Positions 13,527 through 25,237 of a DNA stretch of 64,000 nucleotides are shown here, piece by piece. This DNA comes from Selaginella tamariscina (taxonomy: Eukaryota; Streptophyta; Lycopodiopsida; Selaginellales; Selaginellaceae). A model generated the notes under the pieces. The model ran no database searches, was not told where the DNA came from, and worked only from the letters and a program-made list of their open reading frames with translations. Location of the stretch: contig PUQB01000173.1 in the NCBI GenBank assembly GCA_003024785.1, positions 2,501 to 66,500 of the forward strand, given 5' to 3'. Made by a program: the position numbers and the translations under genes. How positions within the stretch are numbered: position 1 is the stretch's first letter; each line of letters opens with the position of its first letter.

Positions 13527-13804
13527 ATACATTTTTGTTTATAAATGATATATAGCTGATATGCTTCTATTGTAGATCCTTGTTCATATGGAAGCCAGAG
13601 GAGGAACCTGACAAATGCGATGAACCTGCAGACACAACACGCAACCAATCCCGTATTTACAATCTTGGAGGACCAGAAGGGAAGAAGAAGAGGAAGGGCA
13701 AAGACAAGGCAGGCAAAGACGAAGATGAGGAGGATGAGGACGACAACGAGGATTGTTTCACGAGTAAGAAGAAACTGGCTAATAAGAAGAAGAAGAATGT
13801 GTAA
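10090..13804 (+). CDS. DDB2: DNA damage-binding protein 2 (DDB2), plant type
   Basis: DDB2 is the WD40 subunit that recognises UV photolesions and docks on DDB1-CUL4 in the nucleus (known). Eleven exons: 10090-10351, 10431-10520, 10940-11067, 11151-11273, 11397-11485, 11566-11686, 11753-11844, 11909-12037, 12346-12588, 12729-12925 and 13576-13804. The N-terminus MGRKPRRV is followed by about 60 very acidic residues. Exons 2-3 make the plant-specific zinc knuckle [14 protein letters not shown] (CX2CX4HX4C). A seven-blade WD40 domain follows: [38 protein letters not shown], then IWDMR, a WDxR DDB1-binding motif, and [13 protein letters not shown]. The end of the propeller is [20 protein letters not shown] Lys/Asp-rich tail ([13 protein letters not shown] onward) closes the protein and may be a nuclear localisation signal. 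One-base deletions in exon 2 and near the end of exon 8 break the frame within conserved motifs. Confidence 0.95.
11274..11310. repeat. (CA)n microsatellite starting at a 5' splice site
   Basis: The DDB2 intron after 11273 begins GTACACACA and continues as a CA run. The repeat therefore abuts the splice donor. Confidence 0.85.
13464..13524. repeat. Compound (CT)n(CA)n microsatellite in the last DDB2 intron
   Basis: A pyrimidine-rich CT run passes into a CA run about 50 bp before the acceptor at 13575. This intron (12926-13575) is the longest of the gene. Confidence 0.85.
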
Positions 13805-14783
13805 GTACATATTTCCTAATTTTTTTAACTTTATTCATGTAAATGTGGAATCTTAGTATAAAACTACCTATTATTGTTGCTGCGTGTGGTGTGTGTGTGT
13901 GTGTGTGTAGATGTTTCAATGTATATGTGTGTATTTCAGTTATATAAGTGTGTGTATACACATGTAAATTTATTGTATATATATAGATGTGTAAAAGTTA
14001 GAAACTGATAGTTTAGTCATGTACATATGCTTTAACTTGAGCATTTATATATATATAGTTTTTGTAATGTGTACATGTAGTGTAAGTCATATATCTATAT
14101 ATATAAACATTGACACATATTATAAGCTTTTACTTGCATTTTGAAGATATATATATGCTTCTATCTAGTTTTTTTTTAATTTATATATGAATGCTGTGTG
14201 TGTGTGTTACATGTGAAATATATTTGATACATATATTGATACATATATATATGAAATAATATTTTATTATAATTAGAAATGTAGTGATAATTAAAGATAT
14301 ATTGCATAAATTCTGTATACATCAGTTAATATACATACAAAAAAAATTAATAAAATAAATTATGTGATGTTTATGTGAGTACTACAATTATTATATCTTG
14401 TATACGGTTATATGTGCATGAATACGGTAATTCAAGTAAAAACAAATTAAATTAAATCCAACACTATTGGGTTTTTTTATATATACAATCTTAAATTAAA
14501 AAAGAAAATATATTCTTTAAATTTTAGAATGGCAGCACGGTGAATTCATGGTATTAACACTGTCATTATTTTTAATTATATAAATTGTATTAATTTGAAT
14601 ATATTTTGATTTTAATATTTAAATTAATAATGAGATTTATTTTTGAACAAAAATACTTTTTAATATTAAAATTAAATATCTAATTTTTTAATTTTAAATT
14701 TAATAAAAAAAGTTAGTGATGTTGTGATTTTAATAAAATATAATATATATAATTTAATCTATTTAATATAGCATTTTAAACTT

Positions 14784-14910
14784 AGTGTTTATATCCGTAG
14801 TTCAGAAATGTTATGGATTAGTAATTAAATTAAATTAGCAATAAAGTCTTTATTATTAATCTAATTTAATTATTAATCCATAACATTTTTGAACTACGGA
14901 TATAAACACT
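14784..14910. repeat. Long imperfect inverted repeat (MITE-like or hairpin)
   Basis: Two arms of roughly 50 bp face each other around a short AT-rich loop. The outer arm AGTGTTTATATCCGTAGTTC is matched by its reverse complement at 14891-14910, and pairing continues through ATGTTATGGATTA. No convincing target-site duplication was identified. It could be a foldback/MITE or a precursor of a small RNA. Confidence 0.75.
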
Positions 14911-15110
14911 GATATAATTTAAAATTTTAAAAATACAAACTCTTTTAAATTTATATAAAAATATGACTTAAAAATCAACATATTTTTATTTACACTTGAA
15001 TCGTTTATATCCAAATGTCGATCAATACAAGCCTCTAAATATTTAATTCTACCACATGTGAATAAAAATATTACGTGTCTGAGAGAGACAACCAGAAATC
15101 CCATTAAATA

Positions 15111-15259
15111 TGTCTTACAAGGCACCTCAAATTCAAATGAAATTAGGGTTACCGTGAATTAGAGACAACCACCTCAACGAATAGCAAAATCCCATTAATA
15201 TTGGGAAGGGTTAGTGCGCAATCAATCAAATGCTTACTAAGGCACCTAAAATTCAAATG
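15111..15259. repeat. Diverged second copy of sequence from the ACX2 upstream region
   Basis: It shares blocks such as ACCTCAAC-AATAGCAAAATC, ATCAAATGCTTAC and GGCACCT-AATTCAAATG with 2497-2590, including an internal duplication of the last block. This is a dispersed repeat or a captured leader fragment. Confidence 0.65.
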
Positions 15260-15990
15260 TTGATGTGAGAGAATCAGTTAATTTTTCTAAAATCTCTTAT
15301 ATATAAAGCTAAGTAATGGAAGGAATTCAATTTATCATGTTAACACAAGAGACACACATATGGAGAGAGATCACATTCACATAGGATTTGAACTCATATA
15401 AACTTCCTGAGAAATACAACACTACTCTTATGTATAAAACTATAGAGGAGCATAACATTCCATCTAAAATCATTATTTTACCTTGGTATACAGAAAAGCA
15501 CCCATATATATCATTTTAGCTAATTACATTATACCTTTAGATGTCTATTATATATAATGTATGAAGTATGAAAACAACATGCATATATATGTATATATAT
15601 TATTTATATATATAGATAGATTGATTGATTGTTGTGTTACTTGATAAAAGTAAAAAGTCAAAGGTAAATCGTCAAATAAAACATTGAAGAATAATTCATC
15701 CTCGAGAAAATTAAAATATATATATATTTTTAATTATTTATATTTTTATATTATAATTTATATATAGGAGATCAACATAAGTCTAAAGGATATGATAAAT
15801 ATGGTTTTAAAGAAAAATATTAAAAATGTTGCAAACATTATGGAAGATAAGTTTTAATTATAATTATATAAAAATTAAGCTGATATCATAATTATATGAT
15901 TGTTTAATATTTCATTTGTAATAACATGTAAATACATGATATTAATACATAATATAATAAATGTGTTTTTTTAACTTATTTTATTTTTAA

Positions 15991-17547
15991 TATTAGATAA
16001 AGATCCTACATATATGCATGGGATAGAGACACCTAAACTAGTTGGATCAGAGTATCAATGTGATGATCCTTTACATGGAGTGTACACTGGTAATGATTAG
16101 AGCTCACATAAATGGGAAGTACATTTTTTGCTAATAATTTTTTTAGTCTTTTTCTTAATATTTTACATAAAGCAAACAAAGAGGAATTGAAGGCAAGCTT
16201 TCAACTTTTATGTTAATATATAGTGACCTAAAATAATTTAATAAATTATTATTTAATTTAGATTATTGTGACACATGAATGTCTGACTCAACTGTGCCAA
16301 GATATTTACCACTAGATACAGAAGCTACAATAGGTGAGTTAATTTTTATAATATTATAAAACTATAAATTTATTTTAGAACATTTTTTGCAAGCTCTAGA
16401 ACTAAAGAATTATCAATGAGTTACTTTTTACTATGTTATGTTGTAAGTGTTATTATATATAACAATATAATTCAATAATAAATTCAAGTGGAGAGCATGC
16501 ACATGAAGAATCAAATGAAGTTTTAATTGTACATATGTTTGAATTTTCTTATGAGTTAATGGTCACTGGTCAAAATAAAACAACACACATATCAAGTATA
16601 TATATCATAATTTTATTAACTTAATAAGTACATATGCACTACTGAAACATAATACAACATTATATATACAATATATAATACATATATTTGTTTCAAAGAG
16701 CATTTACATAATAAAGCAAATGAACTTTTGACTACATTTATAATTGAATTATTAGTTTGAGGAAAGTAATCGATGTGTCAACATAATATACTTAATATAT
16801 TTTAAAAAACTATAGTGCAAAGAACAATTATATGGAACAAAATAAAGCTATTGAAGCAAATATTATATGTAAAACTAAAATGTTAATGCCACCTTCCATT
16901 TTAGCATTTGGTTATGAATTAAATTTAAGTATACTTATAAATTAAAAATTTGACTTACACATATATATATTATTCTTATTGTAGGAAGAAGAATTTAAAC
17001 ATTCATATATTATACATATACTTGTGGCTATAAGAAAAAGCTAGATCCTTTCATGATTCTTTATCATGTTTTAGAGCCTTGTTATTGAACAAGTTTGTCT
17101 TCTCTGCGTTTAAAATTATATATGTTAATAATATATGATGATGCTCCTCCTCCTGGATCACACCTAGGGGTGTACTTATCAACTCTTGAGGAGTTGTGCA
17201 CAAAGATGATTTTGGTAAGCTTTAATACGAAAAAATGGACTTTTTATAAAAATTAATATTAGAAAATATAAAAAAGTATTATAAAATACATTTTAACATC
17301 AAATAAAATAAAATTGAATTACGTTTTCATCTCATAAAGGCCCCTTTAGACATGAGAGGATAGACACAAGTCAAATGACAAGCAAAGTGATTTTGAAGAG
17401 AATCAGTTATTTTTCAAAATTCACATATATATAATATAAATGTTCATCACAACCTTGTAATCCCACCATGGTATGGCAAAACAAAATGTTTGTCCTACCA
17501 TGCGTTGGGGTAGTAGTGTTCTTGAGTAGTGGAGTTACCATGTGCAT
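15991..17547 (+). pseudogene. Exon-like fragments upstream of the DUF7869-like remnant
   Basis: Short stretches read as protein but are separated by stops and AT-rich DNA. Examples are GSEYQCDDPLHGVYTG near 16045-16095, STVPRYLPLDTEATI just before a GTGAG at about 16334, and PPPGSHLGVYLSTLEELCTK just before a GTAAG at about 17216. They may be 5' exons of the element whose better-preserved part begins near 18 kb. The link is inferred from strand, proximity and exon-like ends; no family was recognised in these pieces. Confidence 0.3.
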
Positions 17548-17709
17548 GGCATTGTTACCAACACCCAGCTCCAAACTCCATGCAAATTGAGTCTTGGTTG
17601 AGAAGTGCATGGAGGAATATGGTTAAATGGCATTGTTACCAACACCCAGCTCCAAACTCCATGCAAATTGAGTCTTGGTTGAGAAGTGCATGGAGGGATA
17701 TGGTTAATG
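17548..17709 (+). repeat. 81-bp direct tandem duplication (two copies, in frame)
   Basis: The two copies, starting at 17548 and 17629, are nearly identical. The period of 81 is 27 codons, so the plus-strand frame reads through both and repeats WHCYQHPAPNSMQIESWLRS. The open frame continues to 17783. Confidence 0.85.
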
Positions 17710-18055
17710 TTGTTCTTCCTCTTAAACACAAGATAAATAATGGATTTGTTAGGTCTAATGGCGGATACGAATACCTTGGCTAACTAGAAAGTGTGTTCAT
17801 TCGGTTTGGTAGCAAATAGAACACATTGGCTATATGTGAACTCTTCATAGTCGACAGACAATCAATGATCATGTTATAGAAAAATAGGAAGGAAAAAAAA
17901 ATTTGAAGATCTATTTTTGAAAAAAAGAAATCAAGCATGAGAATCTATACTTCTACATAATTATATATTATTGCACATGAATATATATTAAGCATTCTCA
18001 ATTCAGATTTTTTTTTGTATATTGCATAAACAAATATCATAAATAACACAATTAG

Positions 18056-20796
18056 TTATGTGTAAGATAATATGTTTAATATTGAAGATAAAGTATATCT
18101 TCTTTGGAACAACAAAATAGTTGACATTGAAACTGTGAAAGTTCGAGATGATAATGCTCCTGTCACAATACTGCCCAAGGATCTTCTATGTACGTATGGG
18201 TGAATACCATTTGTAAGCATGTTGAGGTTCCTGGAATGAAATTTGAAGAGGGTTCTCATGTATTATAGAATGTAGATGCTAACATAGAAAATGCAGAGTA
18301 AAAAACAAATATTAATACGAACTCACAAGATGATGGCTTGCCTGTTATGATGGATGACGTGATTCTCTTTCTTCATGAGATCGAGGTTGGGAGGGCATTA
18401 TTATAGTTGTAAATCCAATGGAAGCCATATTAGAAGAGAAACTTTGTGATAGAGGTTTCACATAATGGCACATTGTATCTTGGATCCCTTATGAGGTAGT
18501 GAATATTTGAATTAAGATAGCGAGATGGTTCAACATATCCAAGGTTGGATTTTAATAATAACAATTCGGAAGGACAACCCATATTTGAAGAGGTTTCTTA
18601 CATTGATCTTATAGTAAGAAAAAGTGATTCATGGGTTGTAGATATGCCCCTCCAAGTTCTGGCAAGAGAGTTAATATGGATCTCACATCTTTGGCAAGTG
18701 TTGTTAACATTTCCACAATTGACTGTTGCAAGAAGAAGTGTTGTTAAATGACAAACCGGAATGAAATTACCCAATGTAGACATGCCTTTCATATGCTCAT
18801 CCAAAAGCCAAGGCATGAATTTGTATATGCTGAACTAATTAGGTGTATTGATGGAATGGCCTTAGACATAGGTTATCAGAGTACATCCATGGTATTTAAT
18901 AAGGTGGCCATTTGCTTTAAAGCTTGGTACACTATATACGCCAAAGACCACCGTAGGGATAAGTGGCTAGATGGAACACGTACCTTAGTACATGAGAACA
19001 CTCACCTGATCAAAACCCTCTCACATTATGGCAGCGTAGAGATACTCAAGGCTTTTGTAGAAGCAAATGCAGACATGATGCCTCACAAATGCTGTACCAC
19101 AATTATAGGGGTCAAGGAAAATCTCAAGGTTTTGCTTTTAATTTACACTTAATTGAAGCTATGTGAACATGTGAATAAGTGCCTTAGTTGATGGGGCTCC
19201 AAATAATTGCATTGGTGCCTTCAATAGTATGGAATACTTATTTTAAGGATATAGAGCTTGTAAAACACTCTAACTTTTTCCAAGTGTGACACTTGTACAT
19301 CATTAAAGGCTGCAGAGCTTGTGCAAAAACCTTGGTGGAGATCATTGCATTCAAAAGATGGAGGCCCACATGATTGCACAACAAACTTGTTAGTCTCAAT
19401 ACTATGCACACCGCATGCTTTATGTGTCACACTCATTAGAATACATGTGCTTGATCCACGACAAGATGGATCATTTAAAGACAACATTCCATAGCTTGTT
19501 GCAACACTAAAGTGCTTTAAAAATGTCATGAAATTTTTGATTTCATTAACATATGTGTTAACACATGGACACGGTTGTGAATTATAAAGACATTTTTCAC
19601 TTCCACATTGTCTAGCAACTTCAATTTCACTATTGGGTCGTTGGTTATGTGTTTCAAAAACCTTGAAGCCTACTCACAAACAAGTCCTATGGATGATCTC
19701 AAAGTGAAGAAACAACACCTTCAACTTTTACATAATGCTCTCATGAACATGTTTACTACTTGGGAATATGAGAGGCATTGTCAGCAACCTACACAAAAAA
19801 TAAATGGCCCTGTTGAGAGTTTTGGTTCAGTAAAAAGATCTAACTCAATAGTGTACATGTGTCATCAATATCAAATAAGCTTCCTCGTTATTTGCTTTTA
19901 CAAATGGATAATGGTGTATGCGAGAAAAAAATAGGTAAATCATTTTAGTTAAGGGTTTCTCAAGCTCATACTTACTTTTATTTTCTAATATGTACTAGCA
20001 TACTTGTCAATGCTTGTTGCCAAATGTGTGTTTGAGACAATCACACTCAGTTTCCTTATGGTTGTCACACTCATGAAGATATTGATGCATTCTTTAATAA
20101 GGTCTCAAACTTTACAAAAAGGACAAGTACACTTATAAGTACACTTATAAGGTAATTACCTTACCACATATGATGGATCTTTTTGAAAATTGCATCTTAA
20201 AAACAAGTTGTGCTTTGCTTGTAACTAAGGTGTCAGACTTTAAAAAGTTTTTCAAAGAGTATATCAAATAGGGGAAATGATTCTTTAACCGATCACCTTG
20301 TGCCACTATAATTCTTTTCTCCATAAGAGATGGTATACCTATTATATAGTACAAGTTACAACCATCAGAGTAGGATTGGTTAGTTACTGAAAGAGGGCTT
20401 AATGCTCTTCAAAAGTGGAGAGGATGAAAAGCCAGTTCTCCTAAAGGACAACCAGACCCTTTTTCATTGAGTGCCCAACTCAAGAACAAGAGTTTATTAT
20501 CGATTACATCGAAAAATATGTTGCATGTGTTCAAAAATCGATGCCAAAGAATTTTAATAAGGCAACTAGTTACTCAAAACTGTATAAGCATGTGGTTGAC
20601 TATTGAGAGGTTGTTGTTCGAGAGTTAAAAGGGCATGTGTCACAAATATATAATTACAACGCTCTTTTTGGCCTAAAACAAGGTGGCGAGAGGAGATTGA
20701 AATGATATTAATGAGTAGAGTTGACATAAAAATCAATAGTGATGTGGAAATGCAAACCCCACACTTTGTTGAATAAAAGAACAAAAAAAAAACCAT
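18056..20796 (+). pseudogene. Decayed DUF7869-like transposon protein
   Basis: Open pieces in shifting plus-strand frames line up with the usual order of DUF7869 proteins, which are widespread mobile-element proteins with a likely RNase H-like fold (family knowledge). In order: KVAICFKAWYTIYAKDHRR and ADMMPHKCC (18748-19152), HSNFFQCDTCTSLKAAEL (about 19260-19320), NALMNMFTTWEYER (about 19735-19780), and the hallmark CHTHEDIDAFFNKVS (about 20062-20110). A C-terminal piece DFKKFFKEYI follows near 20235. Many stops and shifts separate the pieces, so this is a remnant, although some shifts may be sequence error. A 375-bp repeat shared with the 27-49 kb units begins at 21332, after a further 535 bp of AT-rich DNA. 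Family assignment rests on motif memory and order. Confidence 0.55.
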
Positions 20797-21331
20797 ACTT
20801 TGATTGCTGCAAGGATCTTCAAAAATTGATGATCATCTTCATTACTTTAAATGTGTTATATAACTAACTTATTTGGATAAGTCAAATTATTAACACACCT
20901 AAAGTTATCACAAAAACAGTATGATAAAAGTTGGATGGTTTAAACCACAAAAAGGCGATGTGAGAAGGAGAGCGAAAGATATAATAAATGTCTAGAGAAA
21001 ACATGATATCCCAATTAAAAAGACTCAGCATGTTTTATAAATGTTAAATCCATTCAATATGAGTAACAAGAAGCATTGATAAAATCGCGATTAACAAAAT
21101 TATAATAAAATGTATGTTTTCTGAAGGTTAAGCAGTTACAAAATTATAAAATATAGTATATTTAATATTCATAATTATATTAAACTCTTGATAATACTAC
21201 CAAATTGTTTATTTATCTACAGAAATTTATAAAAAGATATGGAAGATTGACTATATAGGATTTTGTATATATATATTATTATTAGTACAAAATTTTAATT
21301 AATGTTATATTTAAATATTAATAATTTAATA

Positions 21332-21706
21332 ACCTTAGCAGTCTTGATCAGAGGCCATGCTTTGTTTTTGTTTTCATTTTAATGTTTCTTTCTATTTTGA
21401 TTTCCTTATTTACAATTTTACAATTAAGTTTTTATATTTTGTATTGGCTTTAGATTTAATATGAACGGTCCAAATCATCTTAACATATAAAAACCTTAAA
21501 ACCTAAATCTTAAGGCGAGAAAATGTTTTAAACCTAATCAGGGAATGATTTGATGTGTGCGTGCCCGTACTGCCAAGGACATGTGGGTGCTGCACATCCA
21601 CGGCAATCCGTTCTTCAATTTCAATGTTATTTCTCCACATTCTTTGTTTTATAATACTTATAATTCATGTTTTTTTTTCTTGGCTCGAATCTTCCTTATT
21701 CATCCC
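21332..21706 (+). repeat. Repeated non-coding tail, copy 1
   Basis: This segment, starting ACCTTAGCAGTC and ending CTTCCTTATTCATCCC, recurs at 32040-32434 and 38975-39371. All three lie on the same strand, downstream of a plus-strand reading frame. Copy 1 is the most diverged. It may be the 3' end of a transposable-element family. Confidence 0.8.
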
Positions 21707-22276
21707 GGACATCATATCCAAATTTTGTGTCTTTAGGCTAAACTATAAATAAATATTTTGTTAGATATTTACTAAAAAAATATATGTATTTTATATCTGA
21801 TATATTAATCAAAATAATCAAAGTTCACTAATTTTACATTTATTACGACTTGGCAATACAAAAGCTGGATATATACAAGTTATCTTTATGCATATATGTA
21901 CATTAATATAGTTAGTTAACATATGTTTGCATATAACACTTTAATAAAACAAAAAACAGTTAAAATTTCAAAAGAGTTGCTTTACTCTTGTAGTGGCATT
22001 ATACATAACCACTAGCTGTAATTTATGCATGTTTATAGAAAATAATAAGAATATACTGTTATTACTTGGGGGGAGAGAGAGAATTAATTACATACATACA
22101 TTTGAAGTAGTATATTTTAAGAAATATTATGTAAATGAATCTTGAATTATTTGAGCATATTCTTATTTAAGCATTAAACACATCTTAAGTAACGCGGTGG
22201 CACATTTTAAAATGCTCCGTTATCACTAGGCATATATGTCGGAGTGTATCGGAATATTAAATTAATAATATAATAT
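21707..22276. other. AT-rich spacer before the 22 kb gypsy element
   Basis: No gene or structured element was seen. The AATAT just before 22277 is the left target-site duplicate of the retroelement. Confidence 0.5.
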
Positions 22277-22435
22277 TGTAAAATCCACGTGTACAGCTGC
22301 ATGTGCACATACTATTATTAATGTAGTGGATTTTGATAGCCATCGGATTGGATTCAATCTGGACCACTCGCTCTTGTATATAAGTTAGGGTTTCTGAATA
22401 ATGGATATACACATTTTATATTCCGAGCTCTCACA
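22277..22435 (+). repeat. 5' LTR of the 22 kb gypsy element
   Basis: It begins TGTAAAATCCACG and ends CTCACA. A TATA-like TGTATATAAG lies at about 22375-22384, the probable promoter. At about 159 bp it is unusually short. Confidence 0.88.
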
Positions 22436-22572
22436 TTGGTGGAGGCACCTCTAATTGTCCCTACGGAGTGCTCGGATTTGTGTCTTTTTATTAATTTTCT
22501 TTTCTTCTTAGGTCTAGCTTTTCCATTGTCTAGATCTATTCCTTTCTTGTGGATTTTGTCTTTTCTTCGTCC

Positions 22573-23517
22573 ATGAATCCACAACAGCAAATCCCTTGTC
22601 TGTGGAGCAGTTACTCATGCAGTTGTTGGATGCCATGCGTGTGCAACTGAACAATCATTCTCAGTTGATGGCAGCATTCACAGTCCAGGGTACTCCTCCT
22701 ACTCATGTTGCAAACCCCCGTGTCCGGCCGGATTTCTTTCGCGGAAATCCTGGAGATGATGTGTACCATTGGTTTGACCACTTCACTGTGGTTGCCACAT
22801 ATCATTCGTGGGACGGTGCTCAGTGTTTGCGCGAGTTTCCTACTTGTCTTCAAGGGACGGCGTTGCAGTGGTACAATGGTCTGGACGTTGCAACTCGTGG
22901 AGATTGGAATATTCTTCCAGAGATCTTCAAACGTGCATTTGGGCATGCGGACGACTGTGATGATGCTTTTCAGCAGTTGCATCGTATTCGTCAGGAGCCA
23001 TCTGAGTCGGTGATGCAGTTTGGTGTTCGCTTTCGAAGCCTTTTGCTGCAGAAAACATGTCGGAACGCATCAAGTTAGGTATGTTGTGGCCAGCACTTCG
23101 TCAAGACCTTGTGGGGCTTGTGCATGCACTAGCTCCAGTGACTCTTGACGATGCTTTGAGGCTGGCACAACGATATGAGTCGTCACCTCTCCCACTTGCG
23201 CCTTCACGTGCTCTCGTTCCACTTCATGTTGGGGATGGACCTGCTCCGATGGAGGTTGAGGCTGTTGCCGCTCGTGTACCAGCACAAGGTGGGCCCGTGG
23301 ACGTGTGCAGTTCGTTGTTGGGCATGTGTGATGAGGTTGGACACACGTATCGGCGCTGTCAACGGTTTCCCGATTGGCGTCCCCCATTTCCAGGATGGAG
23401 GCCATGGCATCAACAACGTCCGGTTGGTGCTGCTGCAGTGGAAGGTTGTGATGCGGTGGATCTTCCGGGAAACGACGAATCGCACGAGTAGAGGAGGGTC
23501 CTCGTGCGAATAAATTA
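22573..23517 (+). pseudogene. gag region of the 22 kb gypsy element
   Basis: This is the capsid-like Gag polyprotein of the element. Visible motifs are FFRGNPGDDVYHWFDHF and LQGTALQWYNGL, typical of the retrotransposon gag domain, then LAQRYESS. A zinc knuckle CX2CX4HX4C ending GHTYRRC lies near 23320-23360 but is split by a frame change. The ATG at 22573 is out of frame with the capsid, so at least two shifts exist in this gene. Confidence 0.75.
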
Positions 23518-25237
23518 GTGACCCCTCCGTCTTTCTTTCGGGAGTATCATCAAGGGGTTCACTCGGCACCAAATCATCCGGTTTTCACTTTTCAAGCTCG
23601 TTTAATCACACGCCACGTAGTGTTGGTGGATACAGGTTCAAGTTTGTCCTCTTTTCTCAATCTGTTGCTACACGTTGCAGCCTTCATTTGCGTCGTGCGG
23701 TAGAACCAGTCTTCATTCTGTACGGCAACGGACATACTCATGCTTGTTCGCGGATGAAGTGGACATTGTTGTTCGTGTGGATGATTGAGCTCGAGCTTCA
23801 ATCTTTGCGGGTGGTGCCGAGTCAAGCTTTTCACCTTATTCTTGGTATGGATTGGTTAACTCGCAATCATGCCAAGTGTGACTTTGAAAAGTCTCCCCCT
23901 TGTTTGACTCTCCCTCGTCTTTCTTCCATTCCTCTTACTTCTATTCCACTTCGTCCATCTGCTTCCACCTCTGCTTCCATCACTTTTGTCTCACCCTATT
24001 TCCAACCATTTTCCCTTCATGCTCTTCCTTTCTTCTTTGGATCCATCAGATGATCGTCGTGCTGTAGTTGTTGATCAACTCAAGAAGGAGTATGCTGATC
24101 TTTTCAACTTCGACTTGTCATCTGGGGCCAAGATTGCGACACGCCACCCTATTCCAACTGGAGAATGCTAGGCCAATCAAGGTACCTGTTCGGCGTCGGT
24201 CACCAAAGGAGCTCAAGATCTTACGAGCGAATGTCAAAGAGATGTTGGAGAAGGGTGTTATCCGGAAATCTCGAAGTCCTTGGGCGTGCGAACCTCACCT
24301 TGTGACGAAGCCTGATGGGAGCGTTCGATTCTGCATTGATATCGCCCATTAAATGAGGTAACCGTCTCAGATGTGTACCCACTTCCTCATACTGCAGACC
24401 TTTTGGATCGACTGGGGCGGAGCCGTTGGTTCACCAAGTTAGATCTCGCATCTGGCAAGTTCCGATGGCTGACATGGACATTCCCAAGACTGCTTTTCGA
24501 ACATTTGGCCTGTACGAGTTCTTGGTGATGCCTTTCGGTTTGAGCAATGCTCCAGCAACTTTCCAGCGTATGATGGACGAGGTTCTTTGCGACATGCCGG
24601 AGGTGACTGCCGATTTCATCGATGATGTTTTGATCCATTCGGATGGAACGTGGGAGGAGCATGTCGGTGATGTACGTAAGGTTTTGGATCGACTGAAGTT
24701 GGTTTGAAGTTGAAGCCATCTAAGTGTGTGTTTGGATCAAAGGACACCACTTATCTGGGTTATCGCATTTCACGTGAAGGTTTGCAAGTCGATCCTGACA
24801 AACTAGTTGCAGTTTTGAAGTTCCCTACGCCAAAGTGTGTGAATGATGTGCAACGCTTTCTTGGCAAGGTACAATATCTGGGTCGTTTTGTGGATCATCT
24901 TTCAGATCGTACTGCACCGTTGCGCGCGTTGTTGAAATCGTCAATGACTTCTTTTGTTTGGTCTAAGGATTGCAAGCAGGCATTTGCAGATCTCAAAGAG
25001 TTGTTGACGACTCCTCCAGTTTTGGCGTACCCGGATTACACCCGTCCTTTCATCTTGCGTGTAGATGCTTCTGACATCGGCCTCGGGGGGTATTGATGCA
25101 GGAGAGTACGAGTGTTCCTGGCCAACGACATCCCATTGCGTACATCAGCCGTACATTGCAGCCAGCAGAGGTGAATTACTCCACGACAAAAGGAGTGTCT
25201 AGCAGCAGTTTGGGGTTTTGAGAAGCTCCATGCCTAC
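23518..25237 (+). pseudogene. Protease and reverse transcriptase region of the 22 kb gypsy element
   Basis: Protease is marked by LVDTGSS (about 23620) and LILGMDWL (about 23840). Reverse transcriptase follows with KPDGSVRFCIDI, FGLYEFLVMPFGLSNAPATF and the catalytic FIDDVL near 24615. RNase H starts with FILRVDASDIGLGGY (about 25050). Several frame breaks separate these blocks (near 24050, 24350, 24705 and 25096), so no single open frame remains as read. Confidence 0.85.

Larger units (their letters stand above)
13805..15990. other. AT-rich intergenic region downstream of DDB2
   Basis: This is 3' flank of DDB2 followed by very AT-rich DNA. Supported contents are a long imperfect inverted repeat (14784-14910) and a diverged copy of sequence from upstream of ACX2 (15111-15259). 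No gene is apparent. Confidence 0.6.
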
